DNA of 8,117 nt from Clostridia bacterium (GTDB lineage Bacteria; Bacillota_A; Clostridia; Christensenellales; Borkfalkiaceae), in assembly GCA_017399665.1 (NCBI GenBank), contig JAFQBR010000309.1, positions 1-8,117 on the forward strand, in the 5' to 3' direction. Positions 4,703 through 8,117 of this stretch are shown here, piece by piece. A program made the translations under genes and the position numbers. The number at the start of each line of letters is the position of its first letter. Position 1 is the stretch's first letter. The notes below the pieces were generated by a model. The model searched no databases, had not been told where the DNA came from, and saw only the letters and a list, made by a program, of their open reading frames with translations.

Positions 4703-5578
4703 ATGAAAGAGAATAAAAAAGTGGCAGTCTTTATTGATGCCGAAAATATTTCTGCACGCTTTGCAGATAGATTGTTAATAGAAGCGGCAAACTACGGCGA
4801 CGTTATTATTCGCCGTGTTTATGCGGATTGGTCAAGCCAAAACGTTCAGGCTTGGAAGGATGTTATAAGCCGTCATTCATTGCTTGCGGAACAGCAGTTT
4901 TCTGCTGTTAAAGGCAAAAACTCGGGGGATATATCACTTATTATAAACGCAATGATAGTGCTTTTTGAACGTGATATAGACGTGTTCTGCCTTGCTTCTT
5001 CAGACAGCGACTTTACGCGCCTTGTTCAAGTTTTAAGGGAGCGCGAAAAAACAGTTATTGGGCTAGGGCTTAAACAGACTACGCCTGCCTTTGTAAACGC
5101 CTTTTCTGAATTTATCTATTTAGATAGTGAGCCCGCTAAAGATAAGCACGTAGAAGAAAAGAAGGCTGGTAAAGATAGCTTTGCTTTAGAGCCAGATAGG
5201 CTTTACGTTTTAAAAGAGGTTATCGATAAACTTATTGAAGAGGACGGCTGGGCGTTGTTTGCGCGCATTGCAACCGAAATGAAAAATAAGTTCTCGGACT
5301 TTGTTCCGCGCAACTATAACTGCCGTTCATTAAAAGAGTTTATGTTTAAGGTTCAGCCACTTTTGGGCAATTACGAAATCAAAACTGATACAGACGGTAC
5401 AACAATGTTTTTAATACCCTGCTTGCTTCCTAAAAAGGAAGAAAAAATTGCAACCAAAAAAGAAGAGAAGGTTGCAACAAAAAGGGAAGAGAAAAAGCCT
5501 AACAAAAGACCTATTAAAGGGGCTGTTAAAAAAGCAATCAAAAAACCTAATTTCAAAGCAAAAAAGAAACAAAATTAA
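4703..5578 (+). CDS. NYN-domain putative ribonuclease with OST-HTH/LOTUS domain and lysine-rich tail
   Basis: This 291-aa protein has three parts. Residues 5-141 are an NYN (PIN-like) nuclease domain with the expected acidic metal-binding residues: D12 in FIDAEN, D76 in KNSGDIS, and D101 and D103 in SSDSDF. Residues 165-239 match an OST-HTH/LOTUS RNA-binding winged helix (LYVLKEVIDKLIEEDGW, then PRNYNCRSLKEFM and a final strand pair). Residues 243-291 are a basic tail with three KKEEK-x-AT-like repeats and then Lys/Pro/Ala-rich sequence, probably contacting nucleic acid. The family (LabA/YaiC-like NYN plus OST-HTH) is widespread in bacteria, and RNA cleavage is inferred from the fold, with the substrate unknown. 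AAGGAT (4691-4696), 6 nt before the ATG, sets the start; an in-frame upstream ATG at 4673 would overlap the activase end. It is the second gene of the operon begun at 3999. Confidence 0.9.
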   Translation: MKENKKVAVFIDAENISARFADRLLIEAANYGDVIIRRVYADWSSQNVQAWKDVISRHSLLAEQQFSAVKGKNSGDISLIINAMIVLFERDIDVFCLASSDSDFTRLVQVLREREKTVIGLGLKQTTPAFVNAFSEFIYLDSEPAKDKHVEEKKAGKDSFALEPDRLYVLKEVIDKLIEEDGWALFARIATEMKNKFSDFVPRNYNCRSLKEFMFKVQPLLGNYEIKTDTDGTTMFLIPCLLPKKEEKIATKKEEKVATKREEKKPNKRPIKGAVKKAIKKPNFKAKKKQN

Positions 5579-5584
5579 TTTTAC

Positions 5585-5620
5585 GGCAAAAGCTACTAAC
5601 GGCTTTTGCCCTTTATTTTT
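5585..5620 (+). terminator. Intrinsic terminator of the activase/NYN operon
   Basis: A 9-bp stem pairs GGCAAAAGC (5585-5593) with GCTTTTGCC (5602-5610) around an 8-nt loop. The T-rich tail (CTTTATTTTT) is interrupted, so termination may be less complete than at the other sites. It begins 6 nt after the TAA. Confidence 0.85.
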
Positions 5621-5663
5621 AACTCTTTTGTTAGATAAATTTTAGTTGTGTTCCTGTTGGTAC

Positions 5664-5692
5664 TTGACTGAAAAATGCAGTTGTGCTAAACT
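5664..5692 (+). promoter_or_regulatory. Sigma-A-type promoter with extended -10 for the GNAT gene
   Basis: TTGACT (5664-5669, five of six consensus bases), a 17-nt spacer and TAAACT (5687-5692) are joined by a TG at 5684-5685, giving an extended -10 (TGC TAAACT). Transcription would start near 5699, only about 17 nt before the ATG at 5716, leaving a very short leader. The NYN terminator ends 44 nt upstream, so this makes the GNAT gene an independent unit. Confidence 0.7.
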
Positions 5693-5702
5693 ATTTGCTG
5701 TT

Positions 5703-5708
5703 GGAAGG
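5703..5708 (+). promoter_or_regulatory. Ribosome binding site of the GNAT gene
   Basis: GGAAGG lies 7 nt before the ATG at 5716. The in-frame GTG at 5683 would overlap the -10 box, so 5716 is the real start. Confidence 0.75.
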
Positions 5709-5715
5709 TATAGTT

Positions 5716-6705
5716 ATGAATGACTTTTTTATTAAAAAACTTAACAAAGAAGAGCTTAACACTCTTTACAGTTTTATGAAACCCATTTGGGAAGATACTT
5801 ATTCTTTTTTGCCTAAAGAGCAGGTTAATTTGCTGTTAGATAAGTATTTTTTGCCTAAAAACATAGAAAACTTTTTAGCTAGCGGTTACGAATATTACAG
5901 CGTAAATGGCGAAGGAGTTTTGGTTGTTTTGGAGCAAGAAGTGGGGCTATATGTCGATAAACTCTATCTTTTGCCATCTGCAAGAGGTAAGAATTTGCCA
6001 AAAAAGGTGTTTGAGTTTTTGCTTAAAAGAGGTAAAAAATTATATCTTAACGTCAACAAAAACAACAAGCGGGCAATTAACTGCTATTTAAAAAACGGTT
6101 TTAAAATAACAAAAGAAGAAGAAATTTTACTTGGTAACGGCCTTGTTAACTGTGATTACGTAATGGAAAAAGAAGTAAACGGAATAGAAATAAAAAAATG
6201 CTCGCTTTGTGACTTAGATGAGCTTGAAAATTTTTATAATGAAGTTTTAGATTATTTAGTGCAAAAGGTCAATTATCCCAAGTGGACGCCAGGTGTTTAT
6301 CCTTGTCGCGAGAGTATACAAACGGCAATATCAAAAGGATATCAGTACGGCGCATATAAAAATGGAATTTTAGTTGGCGCGTTTATTTTTAATGAAGAAA
6401 CCGGCGGAGATTACGGCGCAGGCGAGTGGAAACAACCTTTAAAGGAGGGGGAATTTTCCGTTATACATACGCTAGCTACCCATCAAAAGTTTTACGGTCA
6501 AGGTATTGCAAAGCAGATGGTGGAGTTTTGTTTAAATTATTCAAGAGTTAACGGCTATAAAGGGGTAAGGCTGGACGTCGTGCCCACTAACTTTCCTGCA
6601 ATTAAGCTTTATACCTCTTTAGGTTTTACTTTTGCAGGCGAAAAGGATTTAAAGCGTAATATGGAAGAAATTCCCACCTTTTGTTTATATGAATTTAACT
6701 TTTAA
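5716..6705 (+). CDS. Tandem GNAT-fold acetyltransferase (two domains)
   Basis: This 329-aa protein carries two GNAT acetyltransferase folds in tandem. Residues 1-154 form domain one: KLYLLPSARGKNLPKKVFEFL (82-102) is the acetyl-CoA loop region and AINCYLKNGFKI (120-131) is the typical C-terminal helix-strand. Its loop reads R-G-K-N-L-P, where R-x-x-G-x-G is expected, so both key glycines are replaced (N93 and P95). Residues 157-329 form domain two: IHTLATHQKFYGQGIAKQMVEF (250-271) keeps the loop with G263 and A265, then LDVVPTNFPAIKLYTSLGFTFAGE (286-309). The likely arrangement is a degenerate N-terminal copy and an active C-terminal copy transferring acetyl from acetyl-CoA to an amine. The substrate cannot be told from sequence. 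The gene has its own promoter and a terminator shared with the convergent branching-enzyme gene. Confidence 0.88.
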   Translation: MNDFFIKKLNKEELNTLYSFMKPIWEDTYSFLPKEQVNLLLDKYFLPKNIENFLASGYEYYSVNGEGVLVVLEQEVGLYVDKLYLLPSARGKNLPKKVFEFLLKRGKKLYLNVNKNNKRAINCYLKNGFKITKEEEILLGNGLVNCDYVMEKEVNGIEIKKCSLCDLDELENFYNEVLDYLVQKVNYPKWTPGVYPCRESIQTAISKGYQYGAYKNGILVGAFIFNEETGGDYGAGEWKQPLKEGEFSVIHTLATHQKFYGQGIAKQMVEFCLNYSRVNGYKGVRLDVVPTNFPAIKLYTSLGFTFAGEKDLKRNMEEIPTFCLYEFNF

Positions 6706-6708
6706 AAA

Positions 6709-6739
6709 CCTATAAAGTGTTCGATAATCGACTTATAGG
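6709..6739. repeat. Right copy of the 17-bp dispersed palindromic repeat
   Basis: CGATAATCGACTTATAG (6722-6738) is the exact reverse complement of 192-208. As on the left, the core CGATAATCG is near-palindromic, and outer arms CCTATA (6709-6714) and TATAGG (6734-6739) can pair. The flanks are similar too: AAAAACCTATA precedes the core here, and AAAAACTATA precedes it in the reverse complement of the left copy. It sits just after the GNAT stop, between convergent genes. An AAAGTG/CACTTT pairing (6714-6719 with 6742-6747) gives an alternative fold. Confidence 0.6.
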
Positions 6740-6754
6740 CGCACTTTTAATAAA

Positions 6755-6790
6755 AAAATCGGTAGAAAACTATCTTCTACCGATTTTGTT
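6755..6790. terminator. Bidirectional intrinsic terminator between the GNAT and branching-enzyme genes
   Basis: A perfect 13-bp stem pairs 6755-6767 (AAAATCGGTAGAA) with 6775-6787 (TTCTACCGATTTT) around a 7-nt loop. On the plus strand it runs into TTTTGTTTTT. On the minus strand the A run at 6752-6758 gives seven Ts. It lies 49 nt after the GNAT stop and 4 nt after the branching-enzyme stop, so it can end transcripts from both sides. Confidence 0.92.
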
Positions 6791-6791
6791 T

Positions 6792-8117
6792 TTATTTTTC
6801 TTTTGGTTTTTTAACAAGGCAAATTACCGTGCGTGTGGGGATATATATTGGTAATTCATATTTGCCGTCTTCGGTTTTTTTAGCTTCGTATTCAACGGCG
6901 TGGGCAACTCTTCCGTATCCGCCGTAGCAATAATCGTCTGAAGAAAGGGCAACCTTATAAGTGCCTTTTTGAGTTATTCTTGCAAGGTAGCCTTCGTAGG
7001 AATTAACAGGGCTAAAATTAAACAGGAAGGTTACGCCTCCGCGTTTAAAAATTAATACTTGCTTATCTGCGTCGATAAATAGCGCTTGCGGTTTACTATT
7101 AAAAACTCTGCGCTTTTTGCAAAGAGAAAGCATGTCTTTATCGAAGTCTGAAAGGTAGTGATATTTTAGTGATTTATCATCCTGTAAATGCCATTGACGT
7201 CTACAGTAAAAATGACTCCAACCGTTTCCTTCACGTGGGAAATCAATCCATTCAGGGTGACCGAATTCGTTACCCATAAAGTTTAAATAACCCTCTCCGC
7301 CGGCGCTCATGGTGACCATGCGAATAAGCTTGTGAAGGGCAATACCGCGCGCTATAGTTTGATTATCGCTATTTTTGTTCATGTCGGTATACATATCTTT
7401 ATCACAAAGTCTAAAAATCAATGTCTTGTCGCCAACAAGCGCTTGGTCGTGGCTTTCTGCATATCCGATATACTTTTCGCCAGGTCTGCGAGAGGTAAGC
7501 TCGCCCCAAATACGCCACATGCTCCAAAACTCATCTCTTTGTTCTTTAATAAGTTTAATCCACATATCTGGCGTGCCCATTGCAAGGCGATAATCAAAGC
7601 CAATTCCGCCTTCCTCAATAGGTAAACACATTCCGGGCATTGCAGACATATCTTCTGCAATAGCAATGGCGTTTGGATTTATTTCGTGAATAAGCTCTGT
7701 TGCAAGCTGAAGATAGGTTATAGCCTCCGTATCGGTATTTAGCGAGAAATATTTGCTGTAATCAGTAAATGCCGCTCCTAAGCCGTGGTCATGATATATC
7801 ATGGAAGTAACACCGTCAAATCTAAATCCGTCAAAATGAAAGTTTGTCATCCAATATTTTAAATTTGATAAAAGAAAATGTATTACTTCGCCTTTTGCAT
7901 AGTTGAATAGTTTTGTTCCCCAAGCGGGGTGGTCCCCCCGTTCTCCCTCGTGGAAGAATTGATAGGAAGTTCCGTCAAACTCGTTAATTCCTTCAGAGGT
8001 GTTTTTTATTGCGTGTGAATGCACTATATCAAGAAGAACTGCAATGCCAAGTGCGTGCGCTTTGTCTATTAACGCCTTAAGTTCGTTTTCGTTACCGTAC
8101 TTAGAAGAGGGGGCAAA
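6792..8117 (-). CDS. glgB: 1,4-alpha-glucan (glycogen) branching enzyme, eukaryote-like GH13_8 type (5' end missing)
   Basis: The frame is open to the window edge, giving the last 441 residues; no start is visible (a GTG at 8024 is an internal Val inside DIVHSH). The enzyme cuts alpha-1,4-glucan chains and re-attaches them as alpha-1,6 branches. In fragment numbering, the four GH13 regions are all present: LLDIVHSHA (28-36), FDGFRFDGVTS with nucleophile D101, IAEDMS with acid/base E155, and YAESHDQ with D224. Distinctive strings such as HFDGFRFDGVTSMIYHDHG, EGGIGFDYRLAM, EKYIGYAESHDQALVGDK and LNFMGNEFGHPEWIDFPREGNG match animal, plant and fungal branching enzymes (GH13_8), not typical bacterial GlgB (GH13_9). 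The C-terminal all-beta domain ends in LPIYIPTRTVICLV. Family placement is from memory, without alignment. The terminator at 6755-6790 is 4 nt past the stop. Glycogen storage in the cytoplasm is the likely role; other glycogen genes would be expected upstream, outside the window. Confidence 0.95.
   Translation of the reverse strand, partial: FAPSSKYGNENELKALIDKAHALGIAVLLDIVHSHAIKNTSEGINEFDGTSYQFFHEGERGDHPAWGTKLFNYAKGEVIHFLLSNLKYWMTNFHFDGFRFDGVTSMIYHDHGLGAAFTDYSKYFSLNTDTEAITYLQLATELIHEINPNAIAIAEDMSAMPGMCLPIEEGGIGFDYRLAMGTPDMWIKLIKEQRDEFWSMWRIWGELTSRRPGEKYIGYAESHDQALVGDKTLIFRLCDKDMYTDMNKNSDNQTIARGIALHKLIRMVTMSAGGEGYLNFMGNEFGHPEWIDFPREGNGWSHFYCRRQWHLQDDKSLKYHYLSDFDKDMLSLCKKRRVFNSKPQALFIDADKQVLIFKRGGVTFLFNFSPVNSYEGYLARITQKGTYKVALSSDDYCYGGYGRVAHAVEYEAKKTEDGKYELPIYIPTRTVICLVKKPKEK

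Noticed and set aside
5683..5715. GTG start 11 codons upstream of the GNAT gene
   Set aside because: It lies within the spacer and -10 of the predicted promoter and has no Shine-Dalgarno site, whereas the ATG at 5716 has GGAAGG at good spacing.
7332..7666. Open frames on both strands inside the branching-enzyme gene
   Set aside because: The enzyme frame is unbroken and carries all the family motifs; the others are shadows of it.
8022..8024. GTG as the start of the branching enzyme
   Set aside because: The codon is the Val of the conserved DIVHSHA region I, and the frame continues upstream in good family sequence (FAPSSKYGNENELKALIDKA) to the edge.

Overview
The window looks like a chromosomal segment of a low-GC, anaerobic, Gram-positive-type bacterium, most likely an uncultivated member of the Clostridia. 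The evidence is AT-rich intergenic DNA, consensus-like sigma-A promoters, purine-rich Shine-Dalgarno sites, strong hairpin-plus-T terminators and an oxygen-sensitive NrdG2-type radical SAM activase. UGG is the tryptophan codon in clear domains, so nothing suggests a non-standard code. I see no phage, transposase, CRISPR, tRNA or rRNA sequence.

Layout. Positions 2-124 hold the 3' end of an unrecognised plus-strand gene, closed by a 12-bp terminator hairpin. It converges on a minus-strand 124-aa low-complexity protein (228-602). From 799 come two monocistronic genes, each with its own promoter and terminator: a 517-aa secreted lipoprotein with beta-propeller-like repeats, and a 375-aa cytosolic protein made of an unknown N-terminus, a Val/Glu/Ala/Pro repeat segment and a conserved-looking basic/aromatic C-terminal domain. 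Their promoters share one design (TTGATT, 17-nt spacer, TATAAT), and both leaders can form a hairpin near the predicted 5' end. Next is a two-gene operon: an NrdG2-family radical SAM activase (3999-4688) and, 14 nt downstream, an NYN-domain/OST-HTH putative ribonuclease with a lysine-rich tail (4703-5578). A separate unit encodes a protein with two GNAT domains (5716-6705). On the minus strand, converging on it, is the C-terminal 441 residues of a glycogen branching enzyme of the eukaryote-like GH13_8 type (6792 to the window edge).

How they fit together. The genes do not form one evident pathway. Almost every unit ends in its own terminator, so they look like neighbouring independent transcription units. 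The only tight coupling is between the radical SAM protein and the NYN nuclease.

Most worth a second look are: an exact 17-bp sequence present once at each of the two convergent gene junctions, in opposite orientation, 6.5 kb apart; a 26-bp strictly alternating pyrimidine-purine tract (potential Z-DNA) ahead of the radical SAM operon; and the repeat-bearing 375-aa protein with a strong-looking promoter and no recognised function.
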